Positions 9,237 through 17,168 of a stretch of 64,000 nucleotides of DNA are shown one piece after another. The notes below the pieces were generated by a model. It did no database searches. It was not told the origin of the DNA and saw only the letters and a program-made list of their open reading frames with translations. How positions within the stretch are numbered: position 1 is the first letter of the stretch; each line of letters begins with the position of its first letter. The position numbers and the translations under genes were made by a program. Source of the stretch: JAQBQH01 sp035607415 (lineage in GTDB: Bacteria > Myxococcota_A > Polyangia > Palsa-1104); the NCBI GenBank assembly GCA_035607415.1, contig DATNAQ010000024.1:3199-67198 (forward strand), read 5' to 3'.

Positions 9237-9803
9237 TCATCCCTTGGCCCCGAGGGCGACCCGCGCGCGCGCGATGTACTCGGCACCGGCCGAGCGGGTC
9301 TTGCTCTCGTACACCACGATCTCGGTGAACGTGCTCGCACCGACGAGCGCGTCCGACTTCCAAAGCTCCGCCGCCGAATCGCGATGCTCTTTCACGCGAC
9401 CGACGGTGACATGCGGATGATAGGCGCGCTCCTCTTTTTCGAAGCCGAGCTCGACCATCGCCCCTTCGATCTCGCGCTGCAGCGCCGCCAACGCAGGCGG
9501 CGCCTCGACGCCGACCCACAAGATGTTGGGCTTCTGCGCCGAAGGGAACGCGCCCAACCCCACAGCTTTGGCCTCGAACGGCTGGTGCCGCGCCGCCACG
9601 CGCTGGCACGCGCCGGCCACGCCCTCGACCAGCTCCTCCCCGATCGACCCGAGGAAGCGCAACGTCAGGTGCAGGTTGGCCGCCGGCACCCACGCCACGC
9701 GGAAGCCCGCGTCGCCCATGGGCGCCTTGTGCCGCTCCACCTCCTCGGCGATCTTCCGCGTCACGGCGACGGAGAAGTTGAGCGCGAGGAAGATACGGGG
9801 CAT
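9237..9803 (-). CDS. thpR: RNA 2',3'-cyclic phosphodiesterase (2H family)
   Basis: 188 residues of the LigT/ThpR 2H phosphoesterase family, with both catalytic HxTx motifs: HLTLRFLG and HPHVTVGRVK. The family opens or forms 2',5' or 2',3'-cyclic phosphate linkages in RNA. ATG at 9803 is preceded by TATGGT 9 nt upstream and no Shine-Dalgarno. The cinA-thpR-recA order is a common bacterial arrangement; here a plus-strand lipoprotein gene separates cinA from thpR, so thpR probably has its own promoter and leads the thpR-recA-HAD operon. Confidence 0.88.
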   Translation of the reverse strand: MPRIFLALNFSVAVTRKIAEEVERHKAPMGDAGFRVAWVPAANLHLTLRFLGSIGEELVEGVAGACQRVAARHQPFEAKAVGLGAFPSAQKPNILWVGVEAPPALAALQREIEGAMVELGFEKEERAYHPHVTVGRVKEHRDSAAELWKSDALVGASTFTEIVVYESKTRSAGAEYIARARVALGAKG

Positions 9804-9887
9804 TTGTTCAGTACCATAAAACGGGCGATCGGAGGCGTCAAGCATTTTGGCGAGCGCAGCGCGGAGCGGGACGCCCCACTTTTGTCG

Positions 9888-9893
9888 TAGGAT
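9888..9893 (+). promoter_or_regulatory. Putative -10 element (leaderless pattern)
   Basis: TAGGAT followed by exactly 6 nt and the ATG at 9900; no Shine-Dalgarno lies between them. Confidence 0.45.
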
Positions 9894-9899
9894 TCGAGC

Positions 9900-10319
9900 A
9901 TGCCGCGCCTGCTCGCGCTGTTGCTCCTCGTCTCCGTAGCGGCGTGCCGCACGCCGCCCCTCGACTACGACGGCGGCGTCCCCGGCAGCACCGACCTCGC
10001 CGTGACCAACCGCTCGCACGACATGCGCGGCCCGACCACGCGCGACCTCAGCGGCACGCCCATCAGCTGCTGCGGCGTCGCCGGCAACCCCGGCAACGAA
10101 GACGGCGTCGGCAAGTTCTGCCAGGCGACGATGGACTGCCTCGGCCAGAAGGCGAACATCTGCGCCACCACCTTCGCGCCGACCCTGACGTTCTGCACCA
10201 TGGCCTGCACGACCAACGGCAGCAACACCGAGTGCGGCTCGGGTGCGCAGTGCCAGTGCGCGCAGAGCCAGTGCGCCTGCGTCCCCGGCGAATGCGTGAT
10301 GCCGCCGCCGGGCTGCTGA
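9900..10319 (+). CDS. Small cysteine-rich lipoprotein
   Basis: 139 residues. Lipobox VAAC with Cys at residue 16, then a spacer with STDLAVT and TRDLSGT motifs like those in neighbouring lipoproteins. A C-terminal half follows with about 14 cysteines (ISCCGV, FCQATMDCLG, CQCAQSQCAC), presumably disulfide-bonded on the cell surface or in the periplasm. It is oriented against cinA, thpR and recA. No known family was recognised. Confidence 0.7.
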   Translation: MPRLLALLLLVSVAACRTPPLDYDGGVPGSTDLAVTNRSHDMRGPTTRDLSGTPISCCGVAGNPGNEDGVGKFCQATMDCLGQKANICATTFAPTLTFCTMACTTNGSNTECGSGAQCQCAQSQCACVPGECVMPPPGC

Positions 10320-10327
10320 CGCCGCCC

Positions 10328-11563
10328 TCAGCCGAGCTGCTTGTACAGTAGATGCAGCGCCGCGTGCGCCGCGAGCTGCCGCACGAGCTCGCGATCGGTC
10401 GGCCAGAAGAGCTTGCGCACCTCGCGCACGCCGGCGCCGGTGACGGCGATGAACACCGTGCCCACCGGCTTCTCCGCCGTGCCTCCGTCGGGGCCGGCGA
10501 TCCCGCTCACCGCTACCGCCCACTGCGCGCCGGTGCGCGCGCGCGCGCCGTCGGCCATCTCGATCACCGTCGGCTCCGACACCGCGCCGTGCGCCTCGAG
10601 CGTCGCGCGCTGCACGTCGAGCATCTCCTCCTTCACGGAGTTCGCGTAGGCGATCACGCCGCCGACGAACCAACGCGACGATCCCGGGATCGCCGTCACC
10701 AGCTGCCCGATCATCCCGCCCGTGCACGACTCGGCGACGGCGAGCGTCTGCCCGCGCGCGCACAGGCGCGTCCCGATCACCTCGGCCAGCGTCGTGTCTC
10801 CCGTCGCGTACACGTGATCGCCGAGCCGCGCGCGCACGTCCGCGTCGAGCCGCTCGAGCACGGCCGCGCCGTCGTCGCGCCGCACCACCACGGTCACGAG
10901 GTTCTCGGGATAGGCGATGCGAAAGTGCAGCGTCACCCCGGCCATGCCGTCGACGAGCCCGCGCAGCGCATGATCGACGTGCGACTCGCCCATGCCCGCC
11001 ACGCGCCAGGTGCGCCGGAGCGGCAGCGCGCCCCCGACGGCAGCCGCCACGCGCGGGGCCACGTGCGCCTCGAAGATCGACTTCATCTCGCGCGGCACGC
11101 CCGGCATCGAGTAGAGCCGCGCCGATCCCACCGCCACGCCGAACCCCGGCGCCAGCCCCGGTCCGTTGGCCAGCACCTCGGCCCCCGCCGGCACGCGCAC
11201 CTGCCGGAGGTTGTTCGGCGTCAGCCGGAACCCGCGCGCCCTGAAGCGCTCCTCCATCTTCTGAAAGTGCGCCGGGTCCTGCGCCGGCTCGACGCCCGCC
11301 AGCGCGCTGACCACGTCGACCGTGCGATCGTCGTCGGTGGGACCAAGCCCGCCCGAGGTCACCACGATCTGCGCCCGCGCCGCCGCCGTCGTCAGCGCTG
11401 CCGTCATGTCCGCCGCGTCGTCGGTGACCGACGTGCGCCAGCGAACGTACGCGCCGAGTGCGGTAAGTCGTTCCGCAAGCCAGCTCGAGTTGGTATCGAC
11501 GATCTCACCACGATTGAGCTCGTCGCCAATCGTGACGACCTCGACGGTGACCATGTCAGCCAT
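10328..11563 (-). CDS. cinA: CinA family protein (nicotinamide-nucleotide amidase)
   Basis: 411 residues. The N-terminal MoCF-like domain has GDELNRGEIVDTNSSWLAERL and TSGGLGPTDDD; the C-terminal PncC-type amidase domain has AESCTGGMIGQLVT and VSGIAGPDGGTAEKPVGTVF. The family deamidates nicotinamide mononucleotide in pyridine nucleotide salvage and is often next to recA. ATG at 11563 was chosen; ATG at 11554 is possible. It is divergent from the PP2C gene, with 143 bp of structured spacer between. Confidence 0.93.
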   Translation of the reverse strand: MADMVTVEVVTIGDELNRGEIVDTNSSWLAERLTALGAYVRWRTSVTDDAADMTAALTTAAARAQIVVTSGGLGPTDDDRTVDVVSALAGVEPAQDPAHFQKMEERFRARGFRLTPNNLRQVRVPAGAEVLANGPGLAPGFGVAVGSARLYSMPGVPREMKSIFEAHVAPRVAAAVGGALPLRRTWRVAGMGESHVDHALRGLVDGMAGVTLHFRIAYPENLVTVVVRRDDGAAVLERLDADVRARLGDHVYATGDTTLAEVIGTRLCARGQTLAVAESCTGGMIGQLVTAIPGSSRWFVGGVIAYANSVKEEMLDVQRATLEAHGAVSEPTVIEMADGARARTGAQWAVAVSGIAGPDGGTAEKPVGTVFIAVTGAGVREVRKLFWPTDRELVRQLAAHAALHLLYKQLG

Positions 11564-11649
11564 TGACGTTTCGATGCGGCCTTTTACCACTTTGACTTCA
11601 TGTCCACGTCTGATAAAGTCGTAGCTCGGGTTATCGCGCACTTACCCAC

Positions 11650-11689
11650 GACGCCAGCTCCTAGCTCGCTGGGCGTCGGGGATACCCCG
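11650..11689 (+). promoter_or_regulatory. Two adjacent hairpins upstream of the PP2C gene
   Basis: The first arm pair is GACGCCAGC (11650-11658) with GCTGGGCGTC (11668-11677), 9 bp with one bulged G. The second is CGGGG-ATA-CCCCG (11677-11689), perfect, with a three-base loop. They share the base at 11677 and stand 17 nt before the ATG at 11707. They could be an mRNA leader structure or palindromic operators; the sequence does not decide. Confidence 0.35.
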
Positions 11690-11706
11690 ACGAGCGCATA
11701 CAGGCC

Positions 11707-12477
11707 ATGAAGATTCGCTACGCAGCCAAGACCGACGTCGGGATGAAGCGCACCCACAACGAGGATTACTTCTCGCTCATCGAGGACGAGCAGCTCTTCA
11801 TCGTGGCCGACGGCATGGGCGGACACGCGATGGGCGAAGTAGCCTCGAAGATGGCGGCCGACACGCTCGGCGAGTTCTACGCGCGCACCAAAGACGAAGA
11901 CGCGACCTGGCCGTACAAGATGGATCGCCAGCTCTCCTACGTCGAGAACCGCCTCGTCTGCGGCATCAAGCTCGCCAACTGGAAGATCTACGAAGCCGCG
12001 ACCAAGGACCCGCGCTGCAAGGGCATGGGCACGACGCTGGTGGCCTCGCTCGTCAACGGCGAGAAGGTCTACTTCGCCCACGTCGGCGACTCGCGCGGCT
12101 ATCGCATCCGCGGCGATCAGATCAAGCAGATGACGCGCGATCACTCGCTCCTCGAGGACTACAAAGAAGCCAAGCCGGACATGTCCGAGGACGAGCAGCG
12201 CAACTTCCCGCACAAGAACGTGATCACGCGCGCCCTCGGCATGCGCGACACGGTGCAGGTCGACATCAAGCACGACTCGATCGAGGACGGCGACACGTTC
12301 CTGCTCTGCTGCGACGGTCTGTCGGGCATGATCGAGGACAAGAAGATGATCGAGATCGTCAAGGCGTCCGAGGGCGATCTCGAGAAGGCCGTCGCGACGC
12401 TCGTCGACCAGGCGAACCGCAACGGCGGCGTCGACAACATCACCGTCATCCTTTTGACCTGCAGCGCCAAGTCGTAG
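11707..12477 (+). CDS. PP2C-family Ser/Thr protein phosphatase
   Basis: 256 residues of the Stp1/PrpC type. Metal-binding motifs are visible: TDVGMKRTHNEDYF, VADGMGGHAMGE, THVGDSR-like VGDSRGYRI, and the C-terminal GGVDNITVILL. It dephosphorylates phospho-Ser/Thr proteins and is the expected counterpart of Hanks-type kinases such as those at 23757-27093. It is a cytoplasmic protein without membrane segments. The next gene starts 2 nt after its stop. Confidence 0.92.
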   Translation: MKIRYAAKTDVGMKRTHNEDYFSLIEDEQLFIVADGMGGHAMGEVASKMAADTLGEFYARTKDEDATWPYKMDRQLSYVENRLVCGIKLANWKIYEAATKDPRCKGMGTTLVASLVNGEKVYFAHVGDSRGYRIRGDQIKQMTRDHSLLEDYKEAKPDMSEDEQRNFPHKNVITRALGMRDTVQVDIKHDSIEDGDTFLLCCDGLSGMIEDKKMIEIVKASEGDLEKAVATLVDQANRNGGVDNITVILLTCSAKS

Positions 12478-12479
12478 TC

Positions 12480-12770
12480 GTGCGCGCGGTCGTGCTCGTG
12501 CTCGTCGCCGCCGCGTGCGCGCTCGGCGCCGGCTGCCGTGACGACGTGCTCTTCGTTCCGCCCGATCTGTCGTCGCCGCTTCTGTACTGCCCGTCGGATC
12601 CGCCGCTCGACAGCGTCTACCCGTGCGATCCGGGCGCGATCCCGTTCTGCACCTATCCGGCGCAGCAGATGACCTGCTTTTGCAAGATGGGCCCCGACGC
12701 GATGTACCTGCTCTCGTGCGGTCCCGAGGTCCAGCCCGACGGCGGCGAGCCGACGGGCACCGGAACCTGA
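12480..12770 (+). CDS. Small lipoprotein
   Basis: 96 residues from a GTG start two bases after the PP2C stop. Lipobox GAGC with Cys at residue 19, then VPPDLSSPLL (the recurring DLS motif) and six further Cys in the mature part. No family was recognised. First of three consecutive tiny lipoprotein genes. Confidence 0.6.
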   Translation: MRAVVLVLVAAACALGAGCRDDVLFVPPDLSSPLLYCPSDPPLDSVYPCDPGAIPFCTYPAQQMTCFCKMGPDAMYLLSCGPEVQPDGGEPTGTGT

Positions 12771-12852
12771 CACGCGTGCCGCGATCGCGTCTCCCGCCGC
12801 CACCTAACTGCGCGAACCATCGTCCGGCACGGCTCCTGCTTCGTGTCGGCGC

Positions 12853-13107
12853 ATGCGAACGATCACGCGAATGATGCTGGCGTCGGTGCTGGCCGTCGGT
12901 GCCGGCATCTTCGCGGGGTGCGGCGACACCGACTGTCCCGAGGACATCGCGAACCAGCCGAGCTGCTCGTCGGCGGGGCTCACGTGTACGACTTCGACGG
13001 CGACCTGCAAGTGTGACGGCACCAGCTGGAGCTGCGAGATCGGTGGTGACATGCCGATCTCCATCCGCGACATGACTCCGCCGCGTGACCTCGCGGAGAG
13101 CGACTGA
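12853..13107 (+). CDS. Small cysteine-rich lipoprotein
   Basis: 84 residues. Lipobox FAGC with Cys at residue 23, then eight more Cys in a compact core (CPEDIANQPSC, CTTSTATCKC) and a C-terminal tail RDMTPPRDLAESD. The stop overlaps the next start by one base (TGATG). Unknown function; probably a disulfide-rich surface or periplasmic protein. Confidence 0.6.
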   Translation: MRTITRMMLASVLAVGAGIFAGCGDTDCPEDIANQPSCSSAGLTCTTSTATCKCDGTSWSCEIGGDMPISIRDMTPPRDLAESD

Positions 13108-13295
13108 TGCGCGCGCTCGCCCTCGTCGCGCTCGTGCTCGGCCTCGCCGGCTGCCCGTCGCGCGGCAGCTGTCCGGTCGACACCATCTCGAGCGCGAGCC
13201 AGTGCATCCCGATCGCGGATCTCGCGGTGCCCGATCTATCGGGCGTCGCGCGCGACCTGGCGCTCGCACACGATCTGGCGCCGCCGCAGGACTGA
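13107..13295 (+). CDS. Very small lipoprotein with DLA repeats
   Basis: 62 residues. Lipobox LAGC (Cys at residue 16), a short Cys-containing part and a tail of repeated Asp-Leu-Ala units (ADLAVPDLSG, RDLALAHDLA). Coupled to the preceding lipoprotein by a one-base overlap, and ends one base before the convergent FTR1 gene. Too short to assign a role. Confidence 0.55.
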   Translation: MRALALVALVLGLAGCPSRGSCPVDTISSASQCIPIADLAVPDLSGVARDLALAHDLAPPQD

Positions 13296-13296
13296 G

Positions 13297-15267
13297 CTAC
13301 GCGGCCTTCGGCGTCGCCGACGCCTCGGCGCGCCGGCGGTCGAGCCACACCGGCAGGAGCACGAGCGCGAGCACCACGAGCTGCGTGCCGAGGCCCTCGA
13401 GCGTCGGATACAGCCCCAGCGACGGCAGCCCGCCCGCGGCGTTGCCGATCGGCGTCAGCGGCACGTAGCCGCCCTCCTGCAGCGCGCGCACGCCCTGTCC
13501 GACGAGCGCGATGGCCAGCGCCGTCAGCAAGAGGCCCGACGCCACCATCACCGGCCGCGGATTGAGCCGCCGCCCCAGCTGCTGCATTCCGAATACGAGG
13601 GCGGCCAGGATCGCGCAGCCCGTCGCGCAGCCGGCCGCGATCGCCGCCGCGCGGCCCGGCGAGTCGAGCGTCAGCGCGCGGAAGAAGAGCACGATCTCGA
13701 TCGCCTCGCGATACGCCGCCACGAACGCGACCAGGAGGAGCGGCCACGGGCGCGTCGACGACTCGGTCGTCTTCTTGCGCAGAAAATCGAGCCAGCGCTT
13801 CGACTCGAGCTTGCCGAGCACGAAGTGGCTCACGAAGAGCAGCATCGACGCCGCCACCAGCGTGAGCACGCCCTCGGTCAGCTCGCGCCGCGCCCCGCCG
13901 AGCGCCGCGCCGACGGCAAACCAGGTCGCCGCGCCCGCGGGCAGCGCGAGCAGCCAACCACAATGAACGTAGGGCGCCGACTCCGGGTGCCCGCTCTTGC
14001 GCACGAACGCGAGCAGCGCCGAAATCAGCAGCGCGATCTCGAACCCCTCGCGCAGCGCGATCGCCAGCGCCGCGAAGAACGGCACGCTGCGATCCTTGCG
14101 CGCGTGCTCCTCGGCGCCGTCGAGCAGCATGGTCGCGCGCGCCACGTCGCGGCGCACGGCGTCGGCGTCGACGCTGTTGCCCGCGGCGATGGTGCGGCGC
14201 AGCTGCAGGAAGGCCTCTTCGATGCGCGCGGTCGCCGCCGCGTCACGCGCGCGCAGCGACGCCTCGTGCGGCTCGACGCCCTCGAGGTACGCGGCGACGG
14301 CGAGCTCCTTGGCGCGCGGGCGATCGTTGGCGTTCGCCGCCACTTCGCCGAGCAGGCGCCGCGCCACCGCGAAGGTCCCGCCCGGCTCCTGCGCGAAGCT
14401 GGCGCGCACGCGCAGCCACGCGATCGCATCCTCGCGCGACGCCGCGTCGAGCGTCTTCAGCTCGTCGGCGAGCTGCGCGTCGGTCAGCCCGGCCAGCCGC
14501 GACGCCGTCGGCGCCAACGGCACGTGCGCGTCGGTGAAGGCGCGCTCGCCGTGCGCAAGGTCGCGCCCGCGGTGGCGCAGCGAGGTCACGTAGAACGCCA
14601 GGCTCCAGCGGTCCGACGCCGGCAGCGTCTCGAACGAGGCCATCGCCGTGTTCGCGATCCCGAACGTCAGCGCGTGAAACGCCAGCGCCGGCTGGATGCG
14701 CGACATGCGCTCCTCGTCGAGAAAGCTGACCGGCCGCGGGTTGAGCGTCTTGGCCTTGTCGGTCGCGGCGCGCCCGTCCTCGCCGTGGCACGGCGCGCAG
14801 GTCGACTTGAACAGCGCCATCGCCCGCGCCTCCGACGGCGGCGCCAGCGGCGCGAGCACCAGCCCGAAGTCGTCGATGAGCCGCTTGTGCACCACGCGGC
14901 AGTCGGCGGCCACCGTCGCCTCGGCCGCCTTGGCCTCGACGTCGGCGACCAGCTTGCCGACGTCGCCGTCGAGCGCGGCGCGCCCCGCCTCGTGACCGGC
15001 CAGCGGCTGCAGCGACGTCGCCACCGCGCGCGCCTCGGCGATGAGCCCGCGCTGCTCCTCGTACTCGGAAGCGACCAGGATCTTGCCGTCACGCACGGCG
15101 CCGGCGTAGTCGGCCGCGACGTAATCGGTGAGCGCCGCCAGCCGCTCGAGCGGCGTCGCGTGCTGCGCGCGCGCCACGCCCCCGCCGGCGACCACGATCG
15201 CCGCCAGCCCCAGCAGCCCCGCCCGCCCCGGCGCCCGACCGAAAATGAAATTGAATACCGTTTTCAA
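13297..15267 (-). CDS. Cytochrome c / FTR1 family iron permease fusion
   Basis: 656 residues. After a signal sequence (to about residue 34) comes a periplasmic domain with one heme-binding CAPCH (C157, C160, H161), then a helical linker. The C-terminal FTR1 permease has about seven membrane spans, with REGFE in LREGFEIALL and the second site as YREAIEIVLF. FTR1 proteins take up iron after oxidation of Fe(II), and the fused cytochrome may supply the redox step. The only start is TTG at 15267, within an AT-rich stretch resembling a Fur box. Fur is encoded two genes upstream on the same strand. Confidence 0.85.
   Translation of the reverse strand: MKTVFNFIFGRAPGRAGLLGLAAIVVAGGGVARAQHATPLERLAALTDYVAADYAGAVRDGKILVASEYEEQRGLIAEARAVATSLQPLAGHEAGRAALDGDVGKLVADVEAKAAEATVAADCRVVHKRLIDDFGLVLAPLAPPSEARAMALFKSTCAPCHGEDGRAATDKAKTLNPRPVSFLDEERMSRIQPALAFHALTFGIANTAMASFETLPASDRWSLAFYVTSLRHRGRDLAHGERAFTDAHVPLAPTASRLAGLTDAQLADELKTLDAASREDAIAWLRVRASFAQEPGGTFAVARRLLGEVAANANDRPRAKELAVAAYLEGVEPHEASLRARDAAATARIEEAFLQLRRTIAAGNSVDADAVRRDVARATMLLDGAEEHARKDRSVPFFAALAIALREGFEIALLISALLAFVRKSGHPESAPYVHCGWLLALPAGAATWFAVGAALGGARRELTEGVLTLVAASMLLFVSHFVLGKLESKRWLDFLRKKTTESSTRPWPLLLVAFVAAYREAIEIVLFFRALTLDSPGRAAAIAAGCATGCAILAALVFGMQQLGRRLNPRPVMVASGLLLTALAIALVGQGVRALQEGGYVPLTPIGNAAGGLPSLGLYPTLEGLGTQLVVLALVLLPVWLDRRRAEASATPKAA
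15241..15259. promoter_or_regulatory. Possible Fur box at the start of the FTR1 gene
   Basis: GAAAATGAAATTGAATACC agrees with the 19-bp Fur consensus at about 13 of 19 positions by eye. It lies over the first codons of the FTR1 fusion rather than upstream, which is unusual and lowers confidence. Confidence 0.3.
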
Positions 15268-15330
15268 CTCTCGACCAATATGCTGAAACGGCGGCGCTCC
15301 GTCAAGCCCTCGCTGCAGGCCCGGACGCGG

Positions 15331-15756
15331 CTATTCGGCGATGCTGGCGCCGGAGCCGCCCATTTCCCCCGGCAGATCCTTCATCTTCGGCAGCCCGTCG
15401 CGCATCGGCAGCACCGTCTCCTGATAGTGCACGTGCACGCCCGGCTTGAACGGCAGCGCCGGCAGCATCGCGGCGTAGATGTCGATCAGCTTCCAGTGCG
15501 GATGCTCGTTCATCAGGTGCCCGCCGCACGCCTTGCAGAACTTGCGCTGGCTGCGCGGCGTCTTGGCGAACGTCCCCACCTGCTCCTGCCCGCGCGTGAT
15601 GCGCACCGCGTCCGGCGCCCACAGCGTGAACGCGTTGACCGGCCCCGCCGACCACGTCCGGCAGTCACCGCAGTGGCAGTACCCCATCGCCTTCGGCTCG
15701 CCCTCGACGACGAACGCGACCTTCCCGCAGAAACAGCTGCCCTCGTACTGTGCCAT
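15331..15756 (-). CDS. GFA/CENP-V-like zinc protein
   Basis: 141 residues. Zinc-ligand cysteines appear as SCFCG, YCHCGDC and CKACGG. A purine-rich ribosome binding site (GGGAGGG) precedes the ATG at 15756. It lies between fur and the FTR1 gene on the same strand, so iron control is possible but unproven. It is a paralog of the protein at 3645-4097, with only the cysteine framework clearly shared. Confidence 0.8.
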   Translation of the reverse strand: MAQYEGSCFCGKVAFVVEGEPKAMGYCHCGDCRTWSAGPVNAFTLWAPDAVRITRGQEQVGTFAKTPRSQRKFCKACGGHLMNEHPHWKLIDIYAAMLPALPFKPGVHVHYQETVLPMRDGLPKMKDLPGEMGGSGASIAE

Positions 15757-15922
15757 CGGACGCCCTCCCCGCCGCGAATCTACCGGCGCCCCCGTTCGAT
15801 GTCGATGCGCGCGACAACGTCTCCTGGACGTCGGCGGAGGTCATGGTGATGACGTTGCCGTACCCGCTGTCGATCGCCGACGGCAGCTCGGCGTTCTGCC
15901 GCCGCTTGCGCGAAGCGCGTTT

Positions 15923-16447
15923 CTACGACGACTCGTTCGGGCAGTAGCCGTTCTTGACGCCGGCGGCCTTGGGACACATTCCATAGAGCTCGAGCTTGTG
16001 CCGCACCAGCTTGAAGCCGCCCAGCCGATCGGCCATCTCGTCCTGCAGCTGCTCGATGGTGTCGTTCTCGAACTCGAGGATCAGCCCGCAGCTCACGCAG
16101 ATCAGGTGGTCGTGATGCCCGTGCCCCTCGCTCATGACCTCGTAACGCGTCTGGCCATCCCCGAACTGGCGCGCCGCGGCGATGCCGGAGTCGGTCAGGA
16201 GCTTCATGGTGCGATAGACGGTGGCGTATCCCACCTTGGGCGAGCGCTTGCGCACCCGCGCCAGGAGGTCATCGATCGACATATGGCCACTCGAGCGGAG
16301 AAACTGGTCCACGATGGCGTCGCGCTGGTTGGTCGACTTCAAACCGTGTTTGCGCGCATACTCTTCGAATCGCGCCCGAAGCTTCGCGATCTCCCCACTG
16401 TTCCCCGCGTGGCTCGCCACGGACTTATTCGGGATCGGGACACGCAC
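15923..16447 (-). CDS. fur: Fur-family ferric uptake regulator
   Basis: 174 residues from GTG at 16447, or 165 from GTG at 16420. Winged-helix region KVGYATVYRTMKLLTDSG, then the metal motif GHGHHDHLICVSCG and a C-terminal pair of Cys (MCP, YCP) for a structural zinc. It represses iron-uptake genes with Fe(II), and the FTR1 fusion downstream is a likely target. A perfect -35 TTGACA lies at 16450-16455; with 17-bp spacing its -10 (CCGAAT, weak) would put GTG 16420 six bases downstream, so the shorter form may be the true one. PerR or Zur identity cannot be excluded. Confidence 0.88.
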   Translation of the reverse strand: MRVPIPNKSVASHAGNSGEIAKLRARFEEYARKHGLKSTNQRDAIVDQFLRSSGHMSIDDLLARVRKRSPKVGYATVYRTMKLLTDSGIAAARQFGDGQTRYEVMSEGHGHHDHLICVSCGLILEFENDTIEQLQDEMADRLGGFKLVRHKLELYGMCPKAAGVKNGYCPNESS

Positions 16448-16504
16448 CGTGTCAAGGGTTTTGCCGTTGACCGCCCGCCAGCGACGGCGCTATGTACGTA
16501 ATTG

Positions 16505-16771
16505 ATGTCGGCCGGCGACGGAGAAAGCAGCTTCGATCAGGTGCTCGCGCAGCTGCGCGGCATCGTCGAGCGTCTCGAGGGCGGCAACCTGTCGCTCGAG
16601 CAGTCGCTGGCTGCGTTCGAGGAGGGCGTGCGGCTCTCGCGCGCGGGGGCGCGCATTCTCGACGCGGCCGAGCAGCGCGTCGAGATCCTGCTCAAGGATG
16701 ACGGTGGTGCCGAGCGAGCGGTTCCGTTCGGCAGTGGCGGCGGCGGCGGGGATCCTGGTGGCGGGCGCTGA
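16505..16771 (+). CDS. xseB: Exodeoxyribonuclease VII small subunit
   Basis: 88 residues. The family core is clear: FDQVLAQLRGIVERLEGG and LSLEQSLAAFEEGVRLSR, then a Gly-rich tail. It is the small helical subunit that binds XseA in the single-strand nuclease. ATG at 16505 is used instead of TTG at 16502. xseA is not in the window. The 3' end overlaps the start of the receiver gene. Confidence 0.88.
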   Translation: MSAGDGESSFDQVLAQLRGIVERLEGGNLSLEQSLAAFEEGVRLSRAGARILDAAEQRVEILLKDDGGAERAVPFGSGGGGGDPGGGR

Positions 16772-17153
16772 GCACAACTCCGACGGCACCGGCCGAAAAG
16801 TCGTCATCGTCGACGACGACCGCGCGATGCGCGACCAGCTGCAACAGATCCTCGAAGGCTCGGGGTGGCGCGTGGCGCAGGCGCCGAGCGGATTGCGACT
16901 GTTGTCGCTTCTCGAGGTCGACCGCCCGGACGTGATCCTGCTCGACGTCGCCATGTCGTGGATCAACGGCTTCGAGCTGTGCCGCGCCATGAAGGCGAAC
17001 TCCAACTACCAGAACATCCCAGTGGTCTTCATCAGCGGCCGCTCGGCGCCGTCGGACATCGAGACCGGGATGAGCTGTGGGGCCGCCGATTACTTCGTCA
17101 AACCCATTGACACTCGCCGACTTCTAGAGCGGTTGCGCGAGCTTTCCTCGTAA
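16758..17153 (+). CDS. Single-domain response regulator
   Basis: 131 residues. A CheY-like receiver starting KVVIVDDD, with phospho-acceptor Asp in VILLDVAMSW, Ser in FISGRSAP and Lys in YFVKPID. There is no output domain. The start is uncertain: GTG at 16758 gives a normal receiver length, while ATG at 16698 adds 20 residues read through xseB. It probably signals to the FHA-GGDEF protein encoded 15 bp downstream; that link is inferred from position only. Confidence 0.82.
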   Translation: MAGAEHNSDGTGRKVVIVDDDRAMRDQLQQILEGSGWRVAQAPSGLRLLSLLEVDRPDVILLDVAMSWINGFELCRAMKANSNYQNIPVVFISGRSAPSDIETGMSCGAADYFVKPIDTRRLLERLRELSS

Positions 17154-17156
17154 TGT

Positions 17157-17162
17157 TAGGAT
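17157..17162 (+). promoter_or_regulatory. Putative -10 element (leaderless pattern)
   Basis: TAGGAT, exactly 6 nt before the GTG at 17169. TTGCGC at 17133-17138 gives a possible -35 with 18-bp spacing. The promoter lies across the end of the receiver gene. Confidence 0.5.
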
Positions 17163-17168
17163 CTCCGG

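Noticed and set aside
15750..15947. 65-codon plus-strand frame between the GFA and fur genes
   Set aside because: Reasonable composition, but no ribosome site, promoter, or known motif, and it runs into the fur gene antisense. Not enough to call; the 166-bp spacer is otherwise unremarkable.
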